Below, one piece after another: positions 23,066 to 36,800 of a stretch of 64,000 nt of DNA. The position numbers and the translations under genes are program-made. Source of the stretch: Limanda limanda (lineage: Eukaryota > Chordata > Actinopteri > Pleuronectiformes > Pleuronectidae); the NCBI RefSeq assembly GCF_963576545.1, contig NC_083638.1, forward strand, positions 31,155,400-31,219,399, given 5' to 3'. Below the pieces are notes generated by a model that saw only the letters and a program-made list of their open reading frames with translations, was not told where the DNA came from and did not search any database. Every line of letters starts with the position of its first letter. Position 1 is the first letter of the stretch.

Positions 23066-24185
23066 CTATTTGAACTTAAGAATTTGTTTTAGATCATCCT
23101 ACAAATACTTCTGAAGAAGCAAACTTGCAGCTTTAAAGCCTCTGCTATCAGAAATTCCACTAGGTTTCAGAAACTAAGTTCAGGGATTTGCTACATTAGA
23201 GCCACAAGAGCATTTGCTATGATAATGGGTGATAAAACTCAACTCTAAGTTGGTATTCCAGTTCATCCAAGGGATGATAAACAAGAAACTCTTTTTTGTA
23301 ACCAAAAGTATTGACGATTTCCTTCCATTGGGGATAAGACAGCCAGACCAAAGGCAGACTGTAGAATATCTTCAGAGGTGTCCAGACAGTTTACTTTATA
23401 ACAATCTTATAATTTTCCAATTCTCAGAGTTGTCCAGGAACTTATTTGTTACTACCATACCATATAGAAGGAGGTCCTGGGTCATCGGTTTGATTCAGCA
23501 CCCGCTGGGACTCCTCCTGACAAGTGCTTTGTTGCACGGCTGATCTTTTAGAAACAAGTATATCAAAGATGTAGAGATTTAAAGTCCTTTCTTGACTCAA
23601 GATTTTAATTGTCGACTCTCGTTTACATTGTCAAGGAGGAACTTTTAGGTTAGATATATATTACATATATACATAGGTACACTTACTTTTCGTGGGGGGA
23701 TTTGATGTATCGTGAACATAATTTTTCACATACTTTATTCCTACTATGCATGCACCAAACACTTCTGGAGAATTCCACAAGAAGGCACACGACAGAACTC
23801 AGACATAATAGAACACCTGGATTTGCATTTTGTAAATAAAAAACACTGGAAGAGGTTACCTTATGGTGACTTAGATCATGGCAGAAAAAGCCCTTAAGGT
23901 GCCATCATAAATGGTACATGAGGACTTACAGCATACTCTTTTGTTTGGTTGGTTTCTCCACTGTTGTAAATGACGACATGCTTACTACCTATTCTGTCAT
24001 GTCCTGCCCCTACATGCTTTGCATCTTGTGGATGCATAGCGTACATTTTTTAAGAGTTGTACCACTGACCATAATGGGCCGACATAGCTTAAAGCAAGTA
24101 GGCTATATTTGACCACACTATGAGCATTACCCTCAAACCAAGTCTGAATCCCTCACACAGTATTTTGAAATTAGACCCTCAAAAA
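23066..24185. other. Intergenic DNA, nothing recognised
   Basis: AT-rich; short ORFs only, none with a domain or a plausible exon boundary pair. Confidence 0.5.
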
Positions 24186-24480
24186 TGTCTTCAGAACATA
24201 CAACACAAAAACACACAAACATACGTCGGACACACACACAAGCACACAAACATCTTTGTACATTTATCTTAGTGAGGACAATCATTGGCAGAGTGCATTC
24301 CCTAGCCCCTTATCCTAACTTGAACCATCCAAACTAAATGCCTAACCCGAACCTAACCCTAATTCTATCCCATACCCTCAAACAGCCCATTGAATTTGTG
24401 AGGACCAGTGGAAATGTCCTCACAATTATGTTATTGAACCAAAATTTGCCCTCAGAACTATAGATAGGCCTGCACACACA
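24186..24480. repeat. GTGAGGAC-type dispersed fish repeat with CA run
   Basis: Contains CACACA blocks at both ends, TTAGTGAGGACAATC, the series CCTAACCCGAACCTAACCCT, TCAAACAGCCCATTGAATTT and GTGAGGACCAGTGGAAATGT. I recall this word order from a repeat scattered through teleost genomes. It ends about 330 bp before the adamts17 start codon. Confidence 0.6.
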
Positions 24481-24489
24481 CGTACACGC

Positions 24490-24809
24490 GCGAGCGCGTA
24501 AAAGCCAGTTATCTGCCCTTTTTTTCCTTCTGTTAAAACCACGTGTAGGGTTTCAACCCACGGCAGGGACGGACAGCTTCACCGACCAATCAGAAGGCAT
24601 GTATCTTTCGGTCAGTGCGTAACGGGGCCAATGTGACACCATTAAAGGTCGGTCCACGTTGTGTGGGCGTGTCCTACTCTCCAAAGTCCCTCCAGCCTTA
24701 ATTACTCCAACTTCTCCAACTTTGGAAGGATTGCGCGGAGCTGTGCGTGTCGAGCTCCTGTCCCCGCACGACCACCCCCCCACTCCAGCTGCTTCAGCTG
24801 AGCTCCACC
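24490..24809 (+). promoter_or_regulatory. Probable adamts17 promoter and 5' UTR
   Basis: A CpG-richer patch immediately upstream of the first ATG, in contrast to the AT-rich flanks. It contains ACCAATCAG (CCAAT-box-like, about 24585) and GGGCGTGTCC. The transcription start cannot be placed from sequence. Confidence 0.4.
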
Positions 24810-24867
24810 ATGCGCTCCTGCCATGTCAGCCCTCTGCTCGTCTCTCTGCTGTGCATCGGACTCGCTG
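24810..24867 (+). CDS. adamts17: adamts17 exon 1, signal peptide
   Basis: 19 codons plus one base: [19 protein letters not shown], a typical secretory signal. The donor is G|GTGAGT. CTCCACC before the ATG is a fair Kozak context. Confidence 0.85.
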
Positions 24868-27800
24868 GTGAGTACTGACTGTGTGTGTCTGCTTCTCTTA
24901 GATATAGGTCAACCAGAGCCACCACTTTCCTCTATTCAACAGCTGAACGTGTGACTAAGATCAGCTCTATGAAGTCGACTGGGGTTCTTTGTTCGATTCA
25001 CTCCTCAGACATCGACTTCATCGAGTGATCGCTGCAGTGTAATAACTTGCACACTGTTCCTAATAGTTCCAGGCTGCAGATCCTTGCAAACCGCTAGTGG
25101 AGCAGTGAAGTTGAACGTGGCTGCAGAAGTCACGGAGCATTAGCGCAGACAGTTCAGTCAGTTCACTGAGTCAGGGCAGGAGGCTGTTCTTTAACCATTG
25201 CGGCCGCTGTCTGATGCGAAGTGTCTCTCCCCACAGCCCAGTCGGAGGTGGAGAAGGATGCGGTGGTTCCCCGGCTGCTGTCGGGCCAGGAGGGACACCT
25301 GTCCCAGCGGCGCAGGGGTCAGCGCTCCCTGGACGCCCCGGGGGGAGGACACCCTGACCCGGACTACATCATCGTGACACTGCCCGCCTTTGGCAGGGAC
25401 CTGCTCTTGAATCTGACGCGGGACAGTACGTTTCTCTCGGGGGACTTCGTGGTGGAGGAGCGGGGCAGGAACATGAGCGCAGCGCTCAGAAGCTTGTCCA
25501 TGAACCAGCTCTGCTTTTACTCTGGCTCCATCGTCAACCACACGGATTCCCTGGCATCTATAAGCACCTGTGGCGGCCTGGTAAATCCATCTTCATTTCT
25601 TCTCGCATTGTTGATGGCTTCCATGTCTTGTCATTCAAGAAGCTGAGCTCAGAACCTGTTCCATTTCACGCGCTGAGAAGGCATGTTGGATCATATACAG
25701 TCTATGGTTGGATCCCAGCAGCCTGGTGTAGTGTCCATGCAGCCATCCTGATGAAGCACCTCGAAGCAGGGTTATTAGCTCCTGTCTCATATGTCATTGT
25801 AGTTAATCTCTTAAAACCAACAGACCTGCCAGTGGCTCTGTCGGTTCAATGTCACGCTGTCAAGCCAAAATCCTCAGAACTTGATTTCAAAAGCTTTTGG
25901 AGATCCTGTTTCCAAAGATAAATGTGTCTGGCTGCAATCTGGGGAGATGTGTTGAAAATGATGCACGCACATGCACAGTATTTTCCAGTCTGATGAAATG
26001 TAGAGGAATTAAAAAAAACATAAAAACTTCTAGAGGGAACAAAAAGGAAACTAGGTTTGACAAACACTTTTAGCTCAAGTTCCACTTCCTGACTTTTTGT
26101 GCAGTTCTCAACTGCATTTAACAGAAATGGCAGTAAGCTCTGGAAAAGGAGCTGAGATTTAAGAGTTAAGCATAAATTTGGCCAAGCTACTATTTTTGAG
26201 GCAAAAAAGAAACTTTTCAGTACTATTATATACTCTTTATGTGACAGGGTTCTACAAAAGTCCCTTGTTGAAATATTTTATGGTCGTACAATTGTTAAAG
26301 AAAATATGACTTTCCCCACCATGAGAAGTTCCACATAAGCGGAGGCATTTGATAATGCTCTTATGTAAAGTGAGTGTGGAGGTAGGGCTTTAGCCTGAGT
26401 GCTGGGCTCTGCAGCAGAAACAGTGTTGAAGCCAGCTTCTGCTGCAGACTCTGCTCCTTTTATTTCCTCCACAAATCCTCAGTGACTGTCTGGGCTCTCA
26501 GTTAACCTACAGTGAATGACAAGATTATTGTCCTGCTGTGTACAGTGTGAGTCACAGGGTGGGTTTAGTAGAAAAGTTAAGCAAACCTGGAGTCTCTCAC
26601 AACTTGTCCAGACTGGGCCCTGCCGGGTTGCATGAAAGGTTCTCAGTAAAGTTAGCTGTGTCCCAGTTTTAAGTCGTTAACTAATTCTCAGTACATTTAT
26701 TACATATTGTTTACTAACATTGAACGGCTCTGGCTGAAGTTATAGTAATGTGCTGTTGGCCCATATTGGGAAATGATGCAATGTCTGCCATACTGCAGCT
26801 TTGAATCTTGCACTTTCAACATTTGCATCTCAATGAAAGAGCAGATCCTGCTTTTTTTTCCTTCTGAGTGGTCTAATGAACCACCACACAACATAACTGA
26901 GTGTTTGTTTTCATTTTTTGTTAGGAAAAGCTGCTTTTCTTTTGTCCAATATGGTATGTCAGTATTGTATATCTTGGCCATATGACAACAAATGTCATGT
27001 TTGAGTTCATTTAGAAAAGCTGTACCTCCATTACATAATTTGTCCACCAGAGAGCACTGACAAGTTTATTTTTGCTCTGTCTAATGTCCTGCTCACTAGA
27101 TTTCTGGGTCCATACTGTTGCGTTCAACATCATACATCAGTATCAGCATCAAAAATATAGTAATGTTTCGGGCTCGTTACGACTAGTCAAAAGAGGAAAG
27201 CAGTCTCATGTTTAGACAAATCTAAACATTCATGACGTTTTAAAGACTGGTTCGTTGACACCACTTGATGAGGCAATGTTATTGTAAGTAACAGAATGAT
27301 GGTGGAAAGTCAAATAAGTCTTCAGTGGTAATAAAACAGCTTTGTAGTTATTCGATATTTAATAGTTAAACAGTGTTTAGAACTTTTTCTGTTGAACGGG
27401 GACGCTTGATCTTTTCATTAGACTGATTGACTTAAATTGAATAAACCCAGTTTGTGACTGTTGCAAGTGTATGATTTGTCCAAACTGTCTCTGTGTAGAC
27501 AGGTGAAGCCTTAGCCACTAAATCAGTTGAAGTCTTCCTGGAACTCAGTCAGAAACATGAAGGCTCTGTGGGCTGTCATGTGGGACTATTTAGAGGACTA
27601 AGAAATGTTATTAGCGGCACGGAGTGGGCCAGATATCGTTTTGCCACTTCCAAGTTTCTGAGCTGGTAGCCACTCTGCCACGTGCACATGCTCGCTCTGT
27701 GTTTGATCTGAAGACTGACTCGGAGTGTGATCAGGCTATCTATACTTGTCTAGACACACACACATACACACACACACACACACGCATGCACACGCAGACA

Positions 27801-30800
27801 GGGGCACACATTGGTGTGTCAGGTTTGTGCATGTGAGTAACCGAGATGCCTTTTAGGTCAGAGAAAAGTTGTTGTTGGCTGCCAGCCACAGAAGACTTTT
27901 GACCTTTTTATTGCCATTTCGTTGAATTTTCTTCTCCAGACAGCTGCTGGATGTTATTCTGAAAAAATGTTTTTAAATGTGATGTCCGTTCATTGGAGCT
28001 AACTACGTCAGACCTGGTGACTCATAAGGTGGGAAAAAAGAATCTCTCCCATACACAGAAGCACCTCAACCCCAATGCATTATGGGTTTCCTGTTAGAAA
28101 CCTATCTCCATATTGTCCAGGTTATATATGTAATTTTATTCAGTCACAATCCCTGCCAGGCATGCTCTGCAAAGAGTAGCGCTGTCACTTTGTCCTAAAA
28201 ATTCAGGTTTGAACTGATTTGAACTGGCACGTTCATTTTTTTAACTAATTCAATCACAATCAATTTATCTTCCCCCTCCCCCTGCTCCGCTGCATGTTAA
28301 TCTCGTTGTCTTTCTGGTTATGGCCTTTTTCAGAAATCTGGAAACAGCGCTGAGGATAAATGGAGTCAAGAGTTTGTGTATTCAGATGGGGTTGTACAGT
28401 TAAGTACTGTTACTGTGTCAAAGAGACTTCACTATATTATGATTCTTGAGGACTTCAGGCCTCATCATTACCCTTCTAAAACCAAATGTTACTAATATAC
28501 ACGTACATATATGTTTTACAGTATGCTAATTCAGAATGGACCAGTGTTTTATTATCCACTGTCAGCTGCTTTTAGCGAACTGTTTGACACTGGACAGTAA
28601 GACTACACAATGTCTTAATCATCTTCTGATTTTATCGTGCTGCATAACTGAATGATTTTCTACTAACTTGTTGGGATTATTTCTGGTGAGGGAATGTTTA
28701 GATGAGCTGGAGCTGATCGATATTCAAATTACCCAAAATTACAAATTGAAAAAAAGTCTTTGATGAAACATTTTTAAGCAAATTTAATTTACAAGATTGT
28801 TTATGCCGTCTCCATATGCTTTGTTCACCTGGATGTTTGGTAGTTTATCCCATTCTTCCTGGCATAGCATATTCCTCGCCAAGCTTCACCAGATTGTAAG
28901 GGAAGCGTCTGTGAACTGTAATCTTCAGGTTTCGGCACTGATGTTCTATTAGATTTATGTCCGTGCTCCGGCTGGGCTACTCAACGCAGGAAACGCACTG
29001 GAAAACACAGAAGTGTCATATTGGTTTGTCGAGTGTGGCAAACATTGCAGTGCTACCAACAGCAGCCTAGTTTCCTTTCAGGTTAATGTCCACATTCCTG
29101 TGCTGAATGCATTTACGCTTTGCCCTGCTCTGCTCAAGTGGTTTTATTATTGCGAAAATATTCTACATACAACCTTATTGTCTTTTTCTAGATCAAAGTA
29201 CAGCCAAACCATGCTGTTTTTCGTACAAGATGTAATCTGTACCCCTTTTCACCTCACTGGTTTATTGCAGCAAGAGTAAAGAAGGGCTGAAGCCCCTTCC
29301 TATGGTGGGCAGCTGTCTAACATTTAGAAGGCTCTTAACAACACACACGTCAAGTAGGAAGCCAATAAGTTGAACTGTTCTGGAGATGCAAGGCACATAA
29401 GCTGCTTTCAGACATGCACAGCATTCCTGAGATCCTCCGGAGATTCTCTGCAGGGGCTGTATGTGTTAACGCAAATGTCCGAGTGATTGGCATAGAGTCT
29501 GGAGGAGCTAATGAGAGACACAGTAGGAGATCCTCCGCTGGATCACTGCAAGTGAGTTGGCGTGTTGATAATGTTTCCAACAAGCAACAGATGCAAAAAA
29601 GGCAAACTCAAATAACCCAATAGAAAACAAAAAGCAAACTCCAGAGAAAGTCCAGACCCAATTATCCAGAGTTTCTCGTAAAGTCTTGTCTGAAAATGGA
29701 TAAACGGTCAGGACAGCTGTGGCTGAGGAGGTAATGCTGGTTGTAGTCCACTCACTTCTAATGGTCATGTAAATTGTGTCTGTCATCTATTGGAGGGCAA
29801 GTCGTTTTTGTGATGGGGTAATCGGATCAGAAATGGTCAATATGGTGTCAATATATAGAAACTCACATTTTGTATCCATAAAACCATGGTATGTTGGCCT
29901 TCAAGTACGGAAACACTGTTTTGCAGTCTGATCAAGAGTCAGGGAGAACATTTAGTGTACAGATTGGTCCAGCATGTTCTCATGCTCACAAGCAGGGGGG
30001 AAACGTTAGCCTCTGTCAAGGAGACAGTTTAAGAGTTTTAAGTTTTAAAGTTTATTTGTGGCAACTCTGCTTTAAATATCACAGCAGTTAAGTAACATAC
30101 AACTACAGTACTATTTGTTGCAACTTAATTTTGAATTAAGTGCAAGTCTAAAGACTCATCCCTGCTGCTCTGGTATTGTTTCAACCAGCGAGCTCATAGG
30201 GATGATTCTCAGTATTCAGGGAATGCTGGAACCTTGTAACCCCACGCTGAGGACGGGTGTCGAGGAAGCAGATTCATATCCTTGATGTCATTTTGTAGCC
30301 ATGCATAGTTACTATCCATCTTTCCCCACTATACACTTCTATAAATAGTATCTAAAAACCATGCTTGTAACTTGTACCATAGCATCTGATAACCCTAACT
30401 CCAAAAGCACCAATTGAAGTTTGGCCTTATCCCAGAATTAAACACAAGCTGAGACTGACGTTTATTTATCTGTGTGGACAAAGAAGGACATTAACGCAAT
30501 AGAAATATTACAGCAGATAAGAAAGGGATTTCATCATATACACTGAGCAAAAATGAAAAATACACTGGTAAGGTCTTCAGGATTAAAAATCACACTAAAC
30601 ATTTAGCATTCAGTGGACAGAACTATCCAGGAAGTTTTTGTGTGCAGCACTTACAGACAGTTGAACAACATAGGATCAGTGGTCCATTTTCATGACTCAC
30701 AATCTGGTATGGAGCTTATACTGGTATGGTGACATGTGGTCAACAGGCCTTTGGATTGTTCCCATTGTCGCTAAACTCTTTGAAACAAATTCCGAGACAG

Positions 30801-33800
30801 TTGATGGTGGAATGATGGATTTAATTCTGCAGACACTGCTCCGGCTGACAAGCCGGCAGTCAGCACGCAGACTGCAGGCTCCCACATGGCTAATGACATC
30901 TGAGATGTTTGACTTCTTGTATTGGCCTTTAATTGTGACCAGTCCGCAAATGCTCTCTAACACTGATAGCATATCTGTCAACACATTTCCTTTGTGTTTA
31001 GAAAAATATATTTTATATGAACTTATAAAGCAAAGCTAATGTGTTTATATTTTTCAGTTCAGATGTAAAATTGTATAAACTGATAATGAACATAAAGCAT
31101 GAGAGAGTGGGGCTGCAATCTTTACAATTGAATCTAATACTATGATAACATTACAGGAGAGACGGTCTGGAAATGTGCCTTCATCCTCACATTTAAACAA
31201 TCTTGTGTTATAAGTCAGTCTAGCTGGCTGGGCCACAGACTTAGGTTTGGCCAAAGCAGGTGGGGGGTCTTCTACACACACAACACAATAGCTGTGTCTC
31301 AATCGACATACTTCCAAACTCAAGTTGCTGTTTTGAGTGCTTGGCGCCTGCACACTGGCTTTGTGTGCAGCACGTGACGACTGTGCCACCTTTCTGCTGT
31401 GTCTCACAGGAGTCTGTTGTTCAAATAGTCTGTTGTCTGCTGCTTTGCTAGGTTCTTGGTATGATTACTAAATTTGCTTGAACAAAAGTAGCCTATGTAC
31501 TCTTCCAATCCTACAAATCTTAAAACAATTGAATGGACTTATTCATCAGAAATGTGAAACGTGCCAAGTAACATTGAAACCGATACATCTGCAAATTTTT
31601 ATATTAGTCATATATGTGACTGCTAGACAATTGAAACTGTGGTGAAAGAACATTTTCGATGTCTTTTTTGCTTTGAACCACAGCATGCGGAGAAAATTGC
31701 CAAGACCCTAATGTTGCACAAAAGCAGCCTGAGATGCGCCATACATGCAACAAGTGTGGTCCGGGCGGACATGTAGTACTATCAGGTGCCAACGTTTGAT
31801 TTTACTATGTAGTAAGATCACCAGGCAAAGCAGCACAAAAAAGTACAGGTTGCAAGTTATCATTCCCAACAACAAGGAGAAGCAACACACAGGTCTTGCA
31901 CAGAGCTGCTCTCTGGAACTCTACAGACCTGTAATTGGCTGGGATTCATCTCCCGGGTGGTCAGAGCCCAAGTGTATATAGTTTTGTACAATGGTGTAAC
32001 ATAGGAAGGGGGGGGGGGTAGAGAAGAGTAACAACAAGAGAGCGTGAGAAAAGACACCAAAATCTCTCATAGCTCTCATCCACTGAATTCTAAAACTAAA
32101 ACTTCAGATTCAACAACTGTGTCTGCTGTACACTGTGTAGGTACCGTTGTATTTGAGCAGTGTCAGACTGGTTCTTATAATGGTAATAATAATGACAGTG
32201 ATACAGTGATGTGATATTAAAGCAGTAGGCCTAAAGCAGCACAACTAAGGGCTCTGGTCTGACTTGACCCAGACTTAACTATACGTCTAACCTAAAATAT
32301 AGAGATGGTGTCTTCCTTCTGAACCCGAACTGAGCTGGTTCCACAGGAGGGGGGAGCCTGGTAGCTGAAGAAACAGCCACATATTCTATTCTCAAGAAAC
32401 TATGTGGGTCTGAGGGGATAATAAGGTACTATGAGCTCTGCAGGATATGACGGAGCTCAGTCATTAAAGGCTTTGTACATAAGGAGAAGGATTATGAATT
32501 TTAATATGGATTTGACAGTGAGCCAATGCAGAGGAGCTAATATGGGAGTAATAAAATGATATTTTTCTACTTCCTGCCAGTACTGGTGTTGCACCATTTT
32601 GGATCAACTAGAGGCTTTTCACAGACTTACTGGGACTTTCTGTTAATATAGAATTAGTCCATGGCAAATAAATGACATGCAGCCGTTTTTATGGCTTTCT
32701 TTTGAGTCAGGATGTTTTTATTCATGTATATCCAAACATACATGCAATGCACTTTTTTTCACTTTAAAGCACCTGCACAAATAATGAGAGGAAAACCAAC
32801 TATCAGGAAATGTTCACTAAACACTTAAGAAATAAAGAAAAAATTCAGGAAAACATGACATGACAGTCATGACTCATGAGACAGATTAGAGCTATTATAA
32901 ATGAAAGACTGACAGATCTAATGTACATTACAATAAAAGTAAGTGTGATCTGATTGATCTGCCAGCGATCACTATCGACCGATTTATCCTCTAAATGGTT
33001 TCATCTCTATAAACATTGATCAAGGAGCCAATCAGATCATGCAAAACAAACAGCTGTCACTCATGAAGTGTAACTCTCTAAAGAGATGAGAAGGAATTGA
33101 GATGGCTCTCTCTAGGGCTGTACCTATCCATAATTTTTATCAATTAATCTAACGGAATTTATTTTGATTAATCGAGGAATCTAACAATACATTTTTTGAT
33201 TAATCTAGAGATTATTTTTTATCACTTGATTAATTTAATGATACATTTATCAAAAATAATAATTAAAAAACATTTGTAATACATATAAATGACATGGGTC
33301 ATTTATATGTATTTAATCATCTTCTCTTAAATATTAAGAAATCTGACAAAGCATGAACTGCAAGGCATTCCACAACAAAATATATCCCAGTCTGAAATGC
33401 TAATCTGCCTTTTACAGTCCCATACAAAATCTCTCCAAAATAATAGTGCATTAAAGTACAATTACAATTAAAGAACAACATATATGAAAAACAAAGTTAA
33501 ATTCAAGTAACTTTGTGGAGGTATATCAAGTCACTGTGTGAATTCAAGTCTAGAAGTCTATCAAAAACATAATGTTAGGGTAAAGTTAGTGCAATTTGTG
33601 TTGCGCTGAAACTTTAAACTAAAGTTACACTGAACCTAACAGGAATACTTCATCTCTCTTAAAATAAATAATAATAATTTAATATCGTTCACTCTTGACA
33701 GGTATTGAGTGAAGAGAAACTTTATTAACCTGTGATGAGTATTAGTTAGTTAAGTGAGAGCATGTCAGAGTGGAGGAGGACACAGAAACTCCAGCTCGGT

Positions 33801-36800
33801 ACGAACCAACTGCAGCTTCTGCTCTGATCATTGAGCAGCTGTGACCAGAGAGAAACTCTGTGTTGTCACTGTTTGTTTCCACCACTCCATAAAATCTGCC
33901 TCTGAAATACAAGAAAATAAACAATAATCACCGTTAATAATAGAAATTTGATGGAAGGTTGTATATTTAAAGTTACTTTCTTTTATCGGGAATCATATAA
34001 TCATTGTCACGTTTCCGCCCACTACAGTCCCTGACAAAAGTCTTGTCACTTATCCATTTTGTAGAAACAACAGTTTATAACCTGACTTTTAATCAATCAA
34101 TCAATCAATCAAGTTTTATTTGTATAGCCCACATTCACAAATAACAATTCGTCTCATGGGGCTTTAACATTGTGTGACATCCTCTGTCCTTAAACCTCAA
34201 CAAGAGTAAGGAAAAACTACTAAAAACCCTTTTCACAGGTAAAAATATGTAGAAACCTCAGAGAGAGCCACATGTGAGGGATCCCTCTCTCAGGACGGAC
34301 AGAAGTGCAATAGATGTCAGGTGTAAGAAAACATCATCAGGATTTTTAGCAGCATCCATTAGGCTAAACATTTTTCAATACTATGTGTCAGGCAGTCCCG
34401 CTGCAATCACAGTCTCTGGCCAGCAGCAAGACCACGATCCAGCATCAGGATGGGATCCACTATAATCCACAGTCATTGTCCACCGCCGCCAGTTAGAATC
34501 CATTATCAGCTGCCGCCTCGGTCGTGGTCCCTCATCATCCGATGCCAACGCGACAAAGGATCCTCCATTACAACGACGATCAGCTGGCACGATACAGAAT
34601 CCACCGAACTGGATCCACCATTGCGACCTCCGACACGCGATCCACAATCATAATCCATGGTGCGGCCACAGCTGTGGCCCTGCATCCGCGGGCGCTAAGG
34701 CACAGAAACTCCGGGAAAAGGGGTCAAGTTAGTAACATGTACTGATCAGATAAGAATTATCTTGATGTGATAAATATGGAGAAAAGGAAGGAGAAGCAGG
34801 AAAGAGAAGCTCCGTGTGTCTTGTGTCATAAATTCCCTGTGCGTCTTAGCATCATCAGGGGTTTTTGCCATTTAATCAAATTTGGAACATCGCACAAATT
34901 AGCTCTAACTATAAGCTTTATAAAAAAGGAAGGTTTTGAGTCTACTTTTAAACGAACAGAGCGTGTCTGCCTCCCTAACTGAAAGTGAGAGATTATTTCA
35001 CAGCAGTGGGGCTTGATGGCTAAAAGCTCTGGCTCCTACTCTACTTTTAGAGACTTTAGGGACAACAAGTAAACCTGAGTTCTGGGATCGGAGTGCTCTA
35101 GTAGGTTGATATGGAACTAACATCTCTTTAAGGTAAAGAGGTGCCATATCATTAAGGGCCTTGAAGGTGAGGAGGAGAATTTTAAATTCTATTCTAGATT
35201 TAACAGGAAGCCAGTGTAGCGATGCTAATACTGGAGAAATGTGCTCTCTTTTCTTAGTTCTCGTCAGGACACGTGCTGCGGCATTTTGGACCAGCTGCAG
35301 AGTCTTTAACGACTTGCTGCTGGAGCCTGATAATAATGAATTACAATAGTCCAGTCTCGATGTAACAAAGGCGTGGACTAGTTTTTCTGCATCTTTTTGC
35401 GAAAGGACATGTCTGATTTTTGAGATATTACGCAAGTGGAAAAACGCGGTCCTAGAAATTACTTTTAAGTGACTATTAAAGGACAAATCAGGATCGAAGA
35501 TCACTCCCAAGTTCCTGACTGTGTCATTGGAAGCAAGGGCAATGTCATCTAGCGCAGCTATATCATTAGATAATGTATCTCTAAGGTGTTTAGGGCCGAG
35601 TATTATAACCTCTGTTTTATCTGAGTTTAATAAGAGAAAATTGCGGGTCATCCAGGTTTTTATGTCCTTGAGACATGCTCGAAGTTTAGTTAATTGATTA
35701 CTTTGATCAGGTTTTATTGACAAATATAACTGGGTGTCATCCGCATAACAGTGAAAATTTACCGAGTGTGTCCTGATAATGTTTCCTAGTGGAAGCATAT
35801 ATAATGAGAATAAAATTGGGCCGAGCACAGACCCCTGTGGGACACCATGGTTAACTTTGGTGCGCACCGATGACTCATCATTGATTTGAACGAATTGGGA
35901 GCGATCAGCAAAATAAGATTTAAACCAGTTTAAGGCCGTTCCTTTAATGTTAATTAACTGTTTTAGTCTCTCTAATAAAATTTGATGGTCAATTGTGTCG
36001 AATGCTGCACTGAGATCTAACAGAACGAGGACAGACACAAGTCCCTGATCTGAAGCTATTAGAAGGTCATTAGTGACTTTTGCCAGGGCTGTCTCTGTGC
36101 TATGATTGGTTCTAAACCCAGACTGAAAGTCTTCATATATATTATTTTCCTGGAGAAACTCACACAGCTGATTGGCTACAACTTTTTCTAAGATTTTAGA
36201 TAGGAAGGGGAGATTAGATATTGGCCTGTAATTTGCTAAAACCTCTGGGTCTAGGGTGGGTTTTTTGAGTAGGGGTTTGATTACAGCTATTTTAAAAGGC
36301 TGTGGTACATAACCTGATGATAATGACAGATTGATTGTGTTAAGTAACGAAATTATCTATTAGGGGCAGAATTTCTTTAAGTAATTTAGTTGGAATCGGA
36401 TCTAAAATACAGGTTGTTGGTTTAGAACCTGAGACTATTTTGGTAAACTGATCACGGGTGATCAGAGAGAAGCTGTCTAAATAATGGGAAGGATTCTCAG
36501 CCGTTTCTGAGATCTCTATTGTTGGGAGGGTATTAGTGCCAATTGAGGGCAGGAGATGATTGATTTTATTTCTAATAGTTAGAATTTTATCATTAAAAAA
36601 GGTCATAAAGATATTGCAATTTAGGGATCGAGGAATACTGGGTTCGGTGGAGGTGTGACTCTCTGTCAGCCTGGCTACAGTGCTGAAGAGAAACCTGGGG
36701 TTGTTTTTATTCTCTTCTATTAGTTTTGAGTAATAGGCAGCTCTTGCTTTGTGGAGAGCCTTTTTATATTCTGTAACACTACTCTTCCAGTCTAGGAGAT

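Noticed and set aside
29708..29760. SINE head fragment (ACAGCTGTGGCTGAGGAGGT)
   Set aside because: Only the A-box-like words match and the B box is missing, so it is too short to call.
31270..31420. Possible DNA transposon end (GCTGTGTCTCAAT)
   Set aside because: No second terminus or target duplication could be found by eye.
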